Numbered from the stretch's first letter, positions 25,807-35,098 are shown. The stretch is 64,000 bases of DNA from Cupriavidus alkaliphilus (GCF_900094595.1 NZ_FMAD01000005.1:355793-419792), one strand, 5' to 3'. The notes: generated from the sequence alone by a model not told the origin. Numbers and translations: made by a program.

Positions 25807-26652
25807 ATGGAACCCAAGCAACCACCGCACAGCATGGACCGCACCCCGGAACCCCTGCCCCTGCCCGGCCTGGCCAGCGAGGACGCCCTCGCCACCGACC
25901 GCCAGTTCGCCACCAACCTGTCGCGCGGGCTGGAGGTGCTGCGCGCCTTTACGCCGTCCAGCCCGGTGCTGGGCAACCAGGACATCGTGGCGCGCACCGG
26001 ACTGCCCAAGGCGACGGTGTCGCGGCTGACGTACACGCTGGGGCTGCTGGGCTTTCTCAGCCGCGTACCCGGCAACCAGAAGTACCGGCTCGGCGCCGGC
26101 GTGCTGGCGCTGGCTTATCCGATGCTGGCCGGCCTGGCGATCCGCCAGGTGGCCCGGCCCTATATGGAGGCCATCGCGCGCGAAACCGGCTGCACCGTGA
26201 ACCTGGGCATGCGCGAGCGCCTGTCGGTGGTCTACGTCGACAGTTGCCGGCTGGACCCCGGCAACTTCTACCAGCCGGACATCGGCAGCACGCGCCCGCT
26301 GCTGGCCAGCGCGATCGGCCGTGCGGTGCTGCTGGCGTGCAGCGCGGACGAGCGCACCGCGCTGCTGAACCGGCTGCGGGTCGAAGACCCGCAGCGCTTC
26401 AGCCAGGAGCGCCAGATGTGGACGGAGGACCAGAAGCATTTCCGCGCGCACGGCTATTGCCTGAGCCGCGGCGAGTGGCGGCCCGAGATCCACGCGATCG
26501 CGGCGCCGTTGCGCCAGTCGCTGCACGAGGACCCGTTCGCGCTGAACTGCACCATCGCGGCATCGCGCAATCGCGACAACCTGCTCGAGCGCGACGTGGC
26601 GCCCCGGTTGCGCGAAGCGGTGCGGCAGATCGAACTGAGCTGCGCGCGCTGA
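25807..26652 (+). CDS. IclR-family transcriptional regulator
   Basis: 281 residues from MEPKQPPHSMDRTPEPL; a frame 45 codons longer overlaps the divergent CoA-transferase start and was rejected. The winged HTH lies at about 38-95 (SRGLEVLRAFTPSSPVLGN, ARTGLPKATVSRLTYTL) and the ligand-binding domain follows to the end (RPLLASAIGRAVLLACS, EIHAIAAPLRQS). Proline-rich N-terminus. It sits between and divergent from the CoA-transferase and 138 bases before the Bug gene, so it likely controls both sides. Confidence 0.9.
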   Translation: MEPKQPPHSMDRTPEPLPLPGLASEDALATDRQFATNLSRGLEVLRAFTPSSPVLGNQDIVARTGLPKATVSRLTYTLGLLGFLSRVPGNQKYRLGAGVLALAYPMLAGLAIRQVARPYMEAIARETGCTVNLGMRERLSVVYVDSCRLDPGNFYQPDIGSTRPLLASAIGRAVLLACSADERTALLNRLRVEDPQRFSQERQMWTEDQKHFRAHGYCLSRGEWRPEIHAIAAPLRQSLHEDPFALNCTIAASRNRDNLLERDVAPRLREAVRQIELSCAR

Positions 26653-26790
26653 CCCGTTACGGGACAGTGGCGCGGCGCAGCCTGCCGGCAATGTCGCCGG
26701 CAGGACCATGACAGCGGCCCGACAAGAGGCCTGCATGAGACCGACCTCGCGCCTGGCAACGTCCCGGGCGCAGGCAACCAAGGAGACAAG

Positions 26791-27789
26791 ATGGATGCCT
26801 TTTACCCATGGCGCCGGCTCGCTGCCGGCATGCTGGCCTGCGCCGCGCTGACGCCCGCGGCGACGCTGGCCGCCGCCGACGATGCGGCACGCTTCCCGGA
26901 CCGCCCGGTGCGGATCATCGTGCCGTTCTCGGCGGGCGGCGTGGTCGATTCGGTCACCCGCATCACTGCCGAAAACATGGCGAAGGTGCTGCAGCAAGCG
27001 GTGATCGTCGAGAACAAGACCGGCGCCGGCGGTGCCATCGGCGCCGACCTCGTCGCCAAGGCGCCCGCCGACGGCCATACGCTGCTGGCGGTCAGCCCCA
27101 GCTTCGTGGTCGGGCCGCTGCTCAATCCGTCGATCCAGGGCAAGGGCGGCAAGGACTTCCGCGCGGTGGCCGGCATCGGCGCGGTGCCCAACGTGATCGT
27201 GGTGCCAGCCTCGTCGCCGCTGCGCACGCTGCCTCAACTGCTCGACGCCGCACGCAAGCAGCCGGGCACGCTGACCTACGCCAGCGCGGGCATCGGCACC
27301 TCGAATCATCTGTCGGCGGAATTGCTGGCGCAGATGACGCGCGTGAAGCTGACCCACGTGCCCTACAAGGGCCAGCCCGAGGCCCTGAGCGACCTGCTCG
27401 GCGCGCGGGTGTCGATGATGGCGCTGACCTCGGCCATTGCGCGCCAGCAGGTGCAAAGCGGCAAGCTGCGCGCGCTGGCCGTGACCTCGGCCAGGCGCAC
27501 GGCGGTGCTGCCGGACGTGCCCACCGTGGCCGAGGCGGCGCAGCTGCCGGGCTATGAAGTGGGCGCGTGGTTCGGGCTGGTGGCGCCGCAGGGCACGCCA
27601 GACGCGGTGGTGCGCAAGCTGGCCGACGCCGCCGCGCGCGCCACCGCCGACCCGGCCACGGCGCGGCGCCTGGCCGAACTCGGCATGGACGTGGCACCGC
27701 AACCCGCGGCCGCGTTCGACCGCTTCCTCGATGCCGAAACGAAGAAATGGACCGGCGTGCTGAAGACCGCCGGCATCACGGCACAGTAG
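26791..27789 (+). CDS. Bug/TctC-type tripartite tricarboxylate transporter binding protein
   Basis: 332 residues with a signal peptide ending around LAAADD and an AAGGAGACAAG ribosome site. Family blocks are FPDRPVRIIVPFSAGGVVDS, VIVENKTGAGGAIGADLVAK, LTHVPYKGQPEALSDLLGAR and VPTVAEAAQLPGYEVGAWFG. It binds a carboxylate in the periplasm. No membrane TctA/TctB genes are nearby, as is common for the many orphan Bug proteins in these bacteria. The downstream acyl-CoA dehydrogenase (42 bases later) suggests the ligand is the acid degraded by this unit. Confidence 0.92.
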   Translation: MDAFYPWRRLAAGMLACAALTPAATLAAADDAARFPDRPVRIIVPFSAGGVVDSVTRITAENMAKVLQQAVIVENKTGAGGAIGADLVAKAPADGHTLLAVSPSFVVGPLLNPSIQGKGGKDFRAVAGIGAVPNVIVVPASSPLRTLPQLLDAARKQPGTLTYASAGIGTSNHLSAELLAQMTRVKLTHVPYKGQPEALSDLLGARVSMMALTSAIARQQVQSGKLRALAVTSARRTAVLPDVPTVAEAAQLPGYEVGAWFGLVAPQGTPDAVVRKLADAAARATADPATARRLAELGMDVAPQPAAAFDRFLDAETKKWTGVLKTAGITAQ

Positions 27790-27830
27790 CCGCGCCCCTG
27801 CCACCCTCAACCCACCACCGGAACCCCTCC

Positions 27831-29009
27831 ATGATCCGCGACTCCGCCCGCCAGCAAGCGCTGCTTGCCGAACTCCGCCGCTTCGTGCTGGAAACCTGCA
27901 TCCCGCTCGAAGCGCAGATCGACCAGACCGATGTCATCCCCGAGCCCGTGGTCGAGCAGATGCGCCAGCTTGGCCTGTTCGGCCACAGCATCCCGGAAGC
28001 CTACGGCGGCGCCGGGCTGACCACCGAAGAGCTGGCGCAGGTGAACATCGAAGTGTCGCAGGCGGCCACGGTGTTCCGCGCCCGCTTCGGCGGCAATACC
28101 GGCATCGCCTCGGAGTCGCTGGTGGCCGACGGCACCGAAGCGCAGCGCCAGCGCTACCTGCCGCAGCTGGCCTCCGGCAAGGTCACCGGCTGCTTCGCGC
28201 TGACCGAACCGGAAGCCGGGTCCGATGCCACGGCGCTGCAGACCACGGCCAGGCAGGACGGCGACCACTACGTGCTGAACGGCAGCAAGTGCTTTATCAC
28301 CAATGCGCCGATCGCCGACCTGTTTACCGTGTTCGCCCGCACCGACCCCGGCACGCCGGGCGCGCACGGCATCAGCGCCTTCCTGGTCGAGCGCGGCACG
28401 CCGGGCCTGAGCACCAGCGAGCCGGAACGCAAGATGGGCCAGCACGGCTCGCCCGTGGGCGACGTCTACCTGAAGGACTGCCGCGTGCCGGTTAGCGCCA
28501 TCGTCGGCGGCAAACCCAATGTCGGCTTCAAGACCGCGATGAAAGCGCTGAACAAGCAGCGCATCAACCTGGCCGGCCTGTGCGTGGGCCCGGCGGTCCG
28601 GCTGGTCGACGAGATGGTCCGCTACGCGGCGCAGCGCCGCCAGTTCGGCAAGCCGATTGCCGACTACCAGCTGGTGCAGCAGATGATTGCCGACAGCAAC
28701 ACGGAACTGCACGCGGCCCGCGCGCTGGTGCTCGAGACCGCGCGCAAGCGCGATGCCGGCGAGGATGTGACCATGGAGGCGTCGATGTGCAAGCTGTTCG
28801 CCTCGGAAATGGCCGGCCGCGTGGCGGACCGCGCGGTGCAGGTGTTCGGCGGCAGCGGGTATATGGCCCGCACCGTCGCGGAGCGCTTCTATCGCGATGT
28901 GCGGCTGTTCCGGCTGTATGAAGGCACCACGCAGATCCACCAGCTCAATATTGCGCGCCGCACCCTGGAAGCGCGCGGCGCGGCGCTGGAGGGCGCCGGC
29001 GCGGGCTGA
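27831..29009 (+). CDS. Acyl-CoA dehydrogenase
   Basis: 392 residues from MIRDSARQQALLAELR. FAD-binding and active-site motifs are CFALTEPEAGSDATALQTTA (near 122), MGQHGSPVGDVYLKDCRVP, YAAQRRQFGKPIADYQ, QVFGGSGYMARTVAERFYRD and catalytic base E364 in RLYEGTTQIHQLNIAR. It introduces the alpha-beta double bond of an acyl-CoA with electrons passed to ETF. Same operon as the Bug gene; with the class III CoA-transferase it makes a short activation/oxidation route. Confidence 0.93.
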   Translation: MIRDSARQQALLAELRRFVLETCIPLEAQIDQTDVIPEPVVEQMRQLGLFGHSIPEAYGGAGLTTEELAQVNIEVSQAATVFRARFGGNTGIASESLVADGTEAQRQRYLPQLASGKVTGCFALTEPEAGSDATALQTTARQDGDHYVLNGSKCFITNAPIADLFTVFARTDPGTPGAHGISAFLVERGTPGLSTSEPERKMGQHGSPVGDVYLKDCRVPVSAIVGGKPNVGFKTAMKALNKQRINLAGLCVGPAVRLVDEMVRYAAQRRQFGKPIADYQLVQQMIADSNTELHAARALVLETARKRDAGEDVTMEASMCKLFASEMAGRVADRAVQVFGGSGYMARTVAERFYRDVRLFRLYEGTTQIHQLNIARRTLEARGAALEGAGAG

Positions 29010-29481
29010 TTGCCTGATCGATGCACTACGGCGGGGCGGCGGTGCGTGCGCATAGCCGCCTGCACCGCTGCGCGGCCGCCAGTGCCGCGCAGCGGCAAAC
29101 CCTGACCTTCCATTTCAGCGCACCGGGCCATCCCGCGCCCGGCTTCGCGCAAGCTCAGCACAAGTGCTCAATCGAGCATATTTTAAGTAAAAATCCCCCT
29201 GAATACCCGCAGTCTTGCGCTGCCGCGTGACCGTTTAGTCTGGCCAACCTAGTCTGCAAACAGACGTTGGGATTGGTGGAAGTCCCGTCACAATCGTTGG
29301 CTAAGACTGGCACAGTGGTCGCTACATGAACCGCGTCCCCATGGCACGCCGGCATACGGCGCGCAATCGGGAGACGTTGCGCACTGAACCCCCCACGCAT
29401 GGGCGGCTGGCTTTGGCGCAGGCGCCATGCAAGCCTTGCCAATTCCCTCCGATTTTCATCCGACCTGTTGAAGGACTACCG
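29010..29481. other. Upstream region of the autoinducer synthase
   Basis: No gene supported. It contains a small dyad AGCAC-AA-GTGCT at about 29157 and an AT-rich patch (ATATTTTAAGTAAAAAT) from 29178, the best promoter-like region before cqsA. An in-frame extension from 29326 was rejected because a good ribosome site, AAGGA, precedes 29482. Confidence 0.4.
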
Positions 29482-30732
29482 ATGTTCGCCGATGCCGAGC
29501 CTGTGCAATCCCGCCACCATGCCTGCCGCAACAAAGCCCCGACCTTGCCGCCCTGGATCACCACGCGCATGGCACAGCATTTCGAGGAACGCATGGGCAA
29601 GCTCTGGGGCGGCGACCACCTGCTGCACGGGCTCACGCCCGGACCCGACGCGCTGCACCTGAGCAGCAACGACTACCTGTGCCTGCTGGGCGAGGCGTCG
29701 CTGGCGCAGGCGCAGATGCGGGCCTTTGTCGATGACGCGCCGGAGCTGCTGATGTCGTCCGTGTTCATGCACGGCGATACGCCGCAGCGGCGCGTCGAGC
29801 GCAAGATCGCCGACCTGATGCAGGCCGAGGACGGGCTGATCGCGCAGTCCGGCTGGGCCGCCAACGTGGGCCTGGTGCAGTGCATCGCCGGCCCCGGCAT
29901 TCCAGTCTATATCGACATGAACGGGCATGCCTCGCTGTGGGAAGGCATCATCGCCGCGGGCGCGCAGGCGGTGCCGGTGCGCCACAACGATTGCGATCAC
30001 GTGCGCCGCCAGCTGGAGCGCTTCGGCCCGGGCGTGATCATGGTGGATTCGGTCTACAGCACCACCGGCAGCGTGGCGCCGCTGCTGGACTATGTCGAAC
30101 TGGCCGAAGCATCCGGCTGCGTGCTGGTGGTGGACGAATCGCACTCGCTGGGCACGCATGGCCCGCGCGGCGGCGGCCTGGTGCCGGCGCTGGGGCTGTC
30201 CGGGCGCGTGCATTTCCGCACCGCGTCGCTGGCCAAGGCCTTTGCCGGGCGCGCCGGCTATGTGGCCTGCTCGACTGCCTTCAAGGACTTCTTCGCGGTC
30301 GAATCGCGGCCGGCGATCTTCAGCTCCGGGCTGCTGCGCCACGAGATCGCGTGGTTCGACGCGGTCACGGACTTCATTGCCGCCGCGGACGAGCGCCGGG
30401 CGCGCCTGCATGCCATCACCCGCGAGACCCGGGGCGCGATCGCGGCACTGGGTTACAACATCAGCGAGGGCTCGGAGCAGATCATCGGGCTGGAGGCGGG
30501 CACCGAGCCGCAGGTAAAGGTGCTGCGCGACGCGCTGCAGCGGCGCGGCATCTTCGGCGCGGTATTCTGTGCGCCGGCCACGCCGAAGAACCGGGCATTG
30601 ATGCGACTTACGCTGCATGCGAAACTTGGCGCCAACGAAATCGACCGCCTGGTCGGCGTGCTCGCCAGCATCCGCGATGAAGTCCGGCTGGAAGAGTGGT
30701 CCTCGACGCGCCGGGCCCGGCGCAAGTCCTGA
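29482..30732 (+). CDS. cqsA: CqsA/LqsA-like alpha-hydroxyketone autoinducer synthase
   Basis: 416 residues from MFADAEPVQSRHH. PLP-dependent alpha-oxoamine synthase fold: HLSSNDYLCLLG near 60, a CqsA-type block with MSSVFMHGDTPQRRVE, LVVDESHSLGTHGPRGGG near 215, and PLP lysine K252 in TASLAKAFAGRAGYVACS. The FMHGD and DESHSLG context favours CqsA/LqsA over KBL or BioF. These enzymes join an amino-acid-derived unit and an acyl-CoA to make CAI-1/LAI-1-type signals. A kinase of the CqsS/LqsS type follows 51 bases later, which strongly supports the signalling role. The exact acyl chain cannot be read. Confidence 0.85.
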   Translation: MFADAEPVQSRHHACRNKAPTLPPWITTRMAQHFEERMGKLWGGDHLLHGLTPGPDALHLSSNDYLCLLGEASLAQAQMRAFVDDAPELLMSSVFMHGDTPQRRVERKIADLMQAEDGLIAQSGWAANVGLVQCIAGPGIPVYIDMNGHASLWEGIIAAGAQAVPVRHNDCDHVRRQLERFGPGVIMVDSVYSTTGSVAPLLDYVELAEASGCVLVVDESHSLGTHGPRGGGLVPALGLSGRVHFRTASLAKAFAGRAGYVACSTAFKDFFAVESRPAIFSSGLLRHEIAWFDAVTDFIAAADERRARLHAITRETRGAIAALGYNISEGSEQIIGLEAGTEPQVKVLRDALQRRGIFGAVFCAPATPKNRALMRLTLHAKLGANEIDRLVGVLASIRDEVRLEEWSSTRRARRKS

Positions 30733-30783
30733 AAATCCCACAAGCGGGCCGATCGCAGGCATCCGCGAGGAGTAGTCCTGGAG

Positions 30784-32121
30784 ATGGATGCAAAGGTAGC
30801 GCAAGCGGAGGACGGCCGCCCCACCCTTGCCGGACTGGCCCGCCAGGCATGGCAGGCCGTGTTCGAGACCGCCGCGCGGGCCACGCTGCTGGACGAGGAG
30901 AGCGTCATCCGCCTGCGCCGGATCCAGATGGTGGGCGCGCTGGGCGTGGTGGGACACCCGCTGTACTACGTGATCTGGTCCTATGTGTTCCCCCAGCCCT
31001 ATGAAAACCTGTGGCTGCGGCTGGCCTGCACCGCGCTGTTCGTGCCGCTGCTGTTCGCCTCGGCGTTCTCGGGCCGGCGCTGGCTGCCGCCCTATGCGCT
31101 CTTTGCCATCACGGTAGGCCTGCCGTTCGCCTTTATCTTTTTCTACCTGGAGAACGGCGGCTCGATGGTGTGGGCCGAATCGGTCATTATCGCGGTGGTG
31201 ATCCTGTATCACTTCAACACCGCGTTCGCCACCATTGCCCTGTTCGCGGGCGCAGCGGCGGCGATTGCGCTGTTCGTGCTGGCGGGCAATTCCATGGGCG
31301 GCATCCCGTGGGAACCGGTGCTGCTGCAGTTGCCGGTGATCGGCTTCGTGATCGCGGTGCTGGTGGTGATCAAGATGGACCGCCAGCTGCTGGCCGAGCA
31401 GAAGCGGCGCGGCATGGCCGCCGCGCTGGCGACCGTCGCGCATGAACTGCGCACGCCGCTGACCAGCCTGGCCATGACTGCCCGGGGCCTGAAGGCCCGG
31501 CTGCCGGCGGCGCTGGACCAGGACACCCCGCAGCGCGACGGCCTGATGCAGGCCGTGGCCCGGATGGAATCAGACCTGGCCCATATCAGCAACAGTATCG
31601 AGCTGCTGGTGGCCAACTCCAAGAACCCGGAAAACGCCACGCGGGCGCTGTTCGAAGTGGGCGAAGTGATCCGCGACGCCGTCGGCCGCTTTCCGTTCGA
31701 ACCGGGCGACATGGAACGCGTCACGGTCGACCTGCCCGGCCCCGCCTACGTGATGGGCAACGCGCAGCTGTTCGGCCTGGTCACGACCAACCTGCTGAAG
31801 AACGCGCTGGAAGCGATCCGGCGCGCCGGCAAGGGCACCATCCATATCCGCTGCGAGGTCCGGCCCGATGCCGTCCACGTGGTGTTCCGCGACACCGCCA
31901 CGGGCGTGCCGCCGCAGGTGCTGGCGCGGATGTTCCAGCCCTTCTTCTCTTACCCCGCGCACCGCGGCACCGGCATCGGCCTGGCGTTCTGCCAGAAGGT
32001 GCTGGGCAGCTGGGGCGCGGGCATCAGCTGCCGCTCCGAAGAACACGTGTTTACCGAGTTCGACATGCGCTTTCCGCGCAAGGGAAAATGGCCCGAGCCG
32101 CAGCAGCCTGACGCGTCGTAG
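30784..32121 (+). CDS. cqsS: CqsS/LqsS-like sensor histidine kinase
   Basis: 445 residues. Six membrane helices span about 48-200, beginning with RRIQMVGALGVVGHPLYYVI, a block shared with CqsS/LqsS sensors. The DHp box AHELRTPLTSLAM carries H220; the HATPase part shows LLKNALEAIRRAG (N box), DTATGVPP (G1) and GTGIGLAFCQKVL (G2). There is no C-terminal receiver, unlike Vibrio CqsS, and no response regulator gene follows. It should detect the signal made by the upstream synthase and phosphorylate an unlinked partner. Confidence 0.85.
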   Translation: MDAKVAQAEDGRPTLAGLARQAWQAVFETAARATLLDEESVIRLRRIQMVGALGVVGHPLYYVIWSYVFPQPYENLWLRLACTALFVPLLFASAFSGRRWLPPYALFAITVGLPFAFIFFYLENGGSMVWAESVIIAVVILYHFNTAFATIALFAGAAAAIALFVLAGNSMGGIPWEPVLLQLPVIGFVIAVLVVIKMDRQLLAEQKRRGMAAALATVAHELRTPLTSLAMTARGLKARLPAALDQDTPQRDGLMQAVARMESDLAHISNSIELLVANSKNPENATRALFEVGEVIRDAVGRFPFEPGDMERVTVDLPGPAYVMGNAQLFGLVTTNLLKNALEAIRRAGKGTIHIRCEVRPDAVHVVFRDTATGVPPQVLARMFQPFFSYPAHRGTGIGLAFCQKVLGSWGAGISCRSEEHVFTEFDMRFPRKGKWPEPQQPDAS

Positions 32122-32122
32122 C

Positions 32123-32147
32123 CCGCGCCGGCCAGCCGCCGGCGCGG
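32123..32147. terminator. GC-rich stem-loop between convergent genes
   Basis: CCGCGCCGGC, loop CAGCC, GCCGGCGCGG: ten perfect pairs right after the kinase stop and before the 3' end of the convergent CoA-transferase. No T-run, so a bidirectional, factor-assisted terminator at best. Confidence 0.4.
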
Positions 32148-32160
32148 CTTGCGCCAGCCC

Positions 32161-33375
32161 TTACACCACCCCTGCGGCCTTCAGCGTGGCCACCTGCCCG
32201 GCGTCCATGCCGAGCAAGTCGCCCAGCACGCGCTCCGTGTCCTGCGACAGCAGCGGCGGCGCGGCGCGCACCGGCACGCGCTCGCCGTCGAGCCGGTACG
32301 GCGGCGCCAGCACCTCGACGCGGCCGGTTTCCGGATTGGGCAGCTCTGCCAGCAGGCCGGCTTCGGCCGAGCGCCGCGAGCGCAGGGCCTCGAGCAGCCC
32401 CAGCACCTCGCCGCACGGAATGCCGGCGGCGCCCAGGCGCGCCAGCAGCAGCTCGCGCGGGCGGCGCGCCAGTTCGGCGCGCAGTTCCGGCAGCAGCGCC
32501 TGGCGGTTGGCCGAGCGGCCGGTGTTGGTGGCGAAGCGCTCGTCGGCGGCCAGGTCCGGGCGCTCGATCACCTCGGTGCAGAAGCGCTGGAACTGCGCGT
32601 TGTTGCCGACCGTGATCACCAGCGGGCCATCGGCCGCGTCGAACACGCCGTAGGGGACGATCGACGGATGGGCGTTGCCGTACTTGGGCGGGTCCTCGCC
32701 CATCAGCAGCGCCTCCAGGCCGTAGTAGGCCGTGATCATCAGGCCGCAGTCGTACAGCGCCATTTCCACGTGGCGGCCCTGGCCGGTGCGCTGGCGGTCG
32801 TACAGCGCGGCCAGCACCGCCTGCGCCGAATACATGCCAGTGAACATGTCCACCACCGCGGTGCCGAACTTGAGCGGTCCCTGGCCTTCTTCGCCATTCA
32901 GCGCCATCAGGCCGGCCTCGCCCTGCACCACCAGGTCGTAGCCGGGGCGGGTCGCCTCGGGACCGTTGCTGCGGTAACCGGTGATCGAGCAATAGACCAG
33001 CCCCGGGTTGATCGCCTTCAGCGCCTCGTAGCCCAGCCCCATCTTGTCGATGCCGCCAAACTTGAAGTTCTGCACCAGCACGTCGCACTTCGCCGCCAGT
33101 TCGCGCACGATGCGCTGGCCTTCGGGCTGCTGCAGGTCGATGCCGATGGACTGCTTGTTGCGGTTGGCGCTGTTGAAGTAGGCGGTGTTGCGCGTGCCCA
33201 CGCGCAGGCCCCAGTCGCGCGTATCGTCGCCGCGGCCGGGGTGCTCGACCTTGATCACCTCCGCGCCCAGGTCGCCCAGCGCCTGCGTGCACATCGGTCC
33301 GGCCAGCACGCGGGACAAGTCCAGCACGCGCACGCCGGCCAGCGGCAGGCGCGGGGAATGGTTGTTATCAGCCAT
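32161..33375 (-). CDS. CaiB/BaiF family (class III) CoA-transferase
   Basis: 404 residues from MADNNHSPRLPLAGV; AAGGAG lies 8 bases upstream. Family blocks are GVRVLDLSRVLAGPMCTQAL, DLGAEVIKVEHPGRGDDTR, NRNKQSIGIDLQQPEG, LVQNFKFGGIDKMGLGYEAL and LVYCSITGYRSNGPEATRPG. The catalytic Asp is near residue 167 in AVVDMFTGMYS. It is a paralogue of the 24.4-kb transferase, convergent with the quorum-sensing kinase and divergent from the formamidase. Pathway unknown. Confidence 0.92.
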   Translation of the reverse strand: MADNNHSPRLPLAGVRVLDLSRVLAGPMCTQALGDLGAEVIKVEHPGRGDDTRDWGLRVGTRNTAYFNSANRNKQSIGIDLQQPEGQRIVRELAAKCDVLVQNFKFGGIDKMGLGYEALKAINPGLVYCSITGYRSNGPEATRPGYDLVVQGEAGLMALNGEEGQGPLKFGTAVVDMFTGMYSAQAVLAALYDRQRTGQGRHVEMALYDCGLMITAYYGLEALLMGEDPPKYGNAHPSIVPYGVFDAADGPLVITVGNNAQFQRFCTEVIERPDLAADERFATNTGRSANRQALLPELRAELARRPRELLLARLGAAGIPCGEVLGLLEALRSRRSAEAGLLAELPNPETGRVEVLAPPYRLDGERVPVRAAPPLLSQDTERVLGDLLGMDAGQVATLKAAGVV

Positions 33376-33477
33376 GCGGCGATCTCCTTGTGTGTGTCTC
33401 TCGGGCATGCGAAGGATCGGCCCGGGCTTCGCCCGGATTTTGCACTGTCAAGGCCTGATCGACAATTCCATGGATCG

Positions 33478-33492
33478 TTGACACGGTGTCAA
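33478..33492. promoter_or_regulatory. Perfect 15-bp palindrome between divergent genes
   Basis: TTGACAC-G-GTGTCAA lies 103 bases before the CoA-transferase start in the 430-base gap with the formamidase gene at 33807. TTGACA also resembles a -35 box, so a repressor here would block a promoter. The rest of 33409-33806 shows no gene. Confidence 0.5.
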
Positions 33493-33806
33493 TCAAAAAT
33501 TAACAGTCCACCGCCTCCGCCCAGATGGCGGCGGCGGTGGCGGCCGCGCACAGCGGGTTTACCTTAGTGCGCGGCTACACAAGAGTTTGGGGGGAATCGC
33601 CCTACTGCCCGTGCCTGCGCCATCCCTAGTATTGACTCACCGCGGCGACGCAAGCCTCGCCAGCGGAAACAGGCCAGACCCGCCTGCGACGCATCGCCGG
33701 TTTCCCCGCCCCATTCGACCAGGCCAGCCGCTCACCCGCTGAACGGCTGTGGGCCCGGTCGCCGATGCGGTCGTGGATACGGCGGCAAAAAACCAAGGAG
33801 ACAACC

Positions 33807-34832
33807 ATGCTGCACGACCTGCCCGCCCGCCCCGAGACCATCCACTGGGGCTACTTCGATGCCACCCAGGCGCCCGCGCTGACCGTGAAGAGCGGCGACC
33901 TGATCCGCGCCGAAGCGGTGACCCACCATGCCGGCGACGCCCCCGACCTGATGATGGACGACGCCATCCGCGAGATCTACCGCAAGGTTCCGCACGACGA
34001 CCGCCACCCGGGCGTGCACATCATGACCGGGCCGATCTATGTCGAAGGCGCAAAGCCGGGCGACGTGCTGGAGGTGCGCTACCTGCAGATGATTCCGCGC
34101 TTCCGCTTCGGCGCCAATGTCGCAGCGAACTGGGGGCAGCTGTACAAGGAGTTCGAGAAGGAACGGGTCACCATCTACGAGCTGGACCAGGCCTCCAACA
34201 CCGCGCACGCGCTCTACGCCTATGACTATCCCGGCAAGCTGACCATCCCCGGCAAGGTGGTCGACGAGCGCGAATGCTGCCGCCAGCCGGCGCTGGCGGG
34301 CGTGCGTGTCCCGGTGCGGCCGCACCTTGGCACCGCCGGCGTCGCGCCCGACGCGCGCGGCCGCGTCACCACGGTCGAGCCGGGGCTGCACGGCGGCAAT
34401 ATCGACAACTGGCGCATCGGCGCGGGCGCCACCATGTATTACCCGGTGCAGGTCGACGGCGCGCTGTTCTCGATCGGCGACCCGCATATCTCGCAGGGCG
34501 ACGGCGAAGTCAGCGGCACCGCGATCGAGGCTTCGCTCAACGTGCTGTTCCAGATCGTGCTGCGCAAGGACTTCCATTTCCCTTCGCCGCTGCTGGAAAC
34601 GCCGGACTGCTGGGTGGTGCACGGCTTCCACGAAGATCTCGATGAAGCCGGCAAGAACGCGGCCCGCGACATGATCCACCTGCTGACCGAGCAACAGGGG
34701 CTGTCGCGCGACGATGCCTACTCGCTGATGAGCGTGTCGGCGGACTTCGGCGTGACCCAGGTGGTCGATGGCACCCAGGGCATCCACTGCACCATGCCGC
34801 GCACCATCTTCCCACCCAAGGCCAGGGGCTGA
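33807..34832 (+). CDS. Acetamidase/formamidase family protein
   Basis: 341 residues from MLHDLPARPETIHWGYF with AAGGAGACAACC just ahead. Features of the FmdA/AmdA family are TIHWGYFDA, VHIMTGPIYVEGAKPGDVLE, GGNIDNWRIG and the metal-site block ALFSIGDPHISQGDGEVSG near residue 215, then GVTQVVDGTQGIHC. It hydrolyses a short-chain amide to the acid and ammonia. It is followed by two XapX genes and then by a regulator fused to a paralogous amidase, all on one strand, suggesting one amide-utilisation locus. Confidence 0.9.
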   Translation: MLHDLPARPETIHWGYFDATQAPALTVKSGDLIRAEAVTHHAGDAPDLMMDDAIREIYRKVPHDDRHPGVHIMTGPIYVEGAKPGDVLEVRYLQMIPRFRFGANVAANWGQLYKEFEKERVTIYELDQASNTAHALYAYDYPGKLTIPGKVVDERECCRQPALAGVRVPVRPHLGTAGVAPDARGRVTTVEPGLHGGNIDNWRIGAGATMYYPVQVDGALFSIGDPHISQGDGEVSGTAIEASLNVLFQIVLRKDFHFPSPLLETPDCWVVHGFHEDLDEAGKNAARDMIHLLTEQQGLSRDDAYSLMSVSADFGVTQVVDGTQGIHCTMPRTIFPPKARG

Positions 34833-34857
34833 GCCCACCCATCCACGGAGAACGCGC

Positions 34858-35067
34858 ATGCAATACGTCTACATAGGCCGCAACGAACTGGTGGCGCTGG
34901 TGGTCGGGCTGGTCACCGGCACCCTGTATTCCTGGCTCAACCTGCCGATTCCCGCGCCGAATGTCACCGGCGGGATCTGCGCGATCCTGTTCACGTACAT
35001 CGGCTACCTGATCGTGCACGCGTGGCGCCGGACCATCGCCTTCGGGCGGCCGCCGGCCAGCCACTGA
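34858..35067 (+). CDS. XapX (DUF1427) small membrane protein 1
   Basis: 69 residues with CGGAGAACGCGC before the ATG. Two hydrophobic segments flank the XapX signature NLPIPAPNVTGGICAIL. The family is found beside purine/amide catabolic genes and probably acts as a small transporter subunit or channel. 25 bases after the formamidase gene. Confidence 0.82.
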   Translation: MQYVYIGRNELVALVVGLVTGTLYSWLNLPIPAPNVTGGICAILFTYIGYLIVHAWRRTIAFGRPPASH

Positions 35068-35098
35068 ATCGTCGCAATTCATGCGTTGGGGGAATGAC

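Noticed and set aside
25315..27810. Very long open frame (about 830 codons) on the minus strand opposite the IclR and Bug genes
   Set aside because: Rich in Arg, His and Gln without domains; an antisense artefact of GC-rich coding DNA opposite recognised genes.
29476..31443. Long minus-strand frame opposite the CqsA and CqsS genes
   Set aside because: His/Gln/Arg-rich shadow with no family features; the plus strand has clear enzyme and kinase motifs.
33409..33806. Possible hidden gene in the 400-base gap
   Set aside because: Frames are short and lack ribosome sites; the gap looks like a divergent control region with one palindrome.
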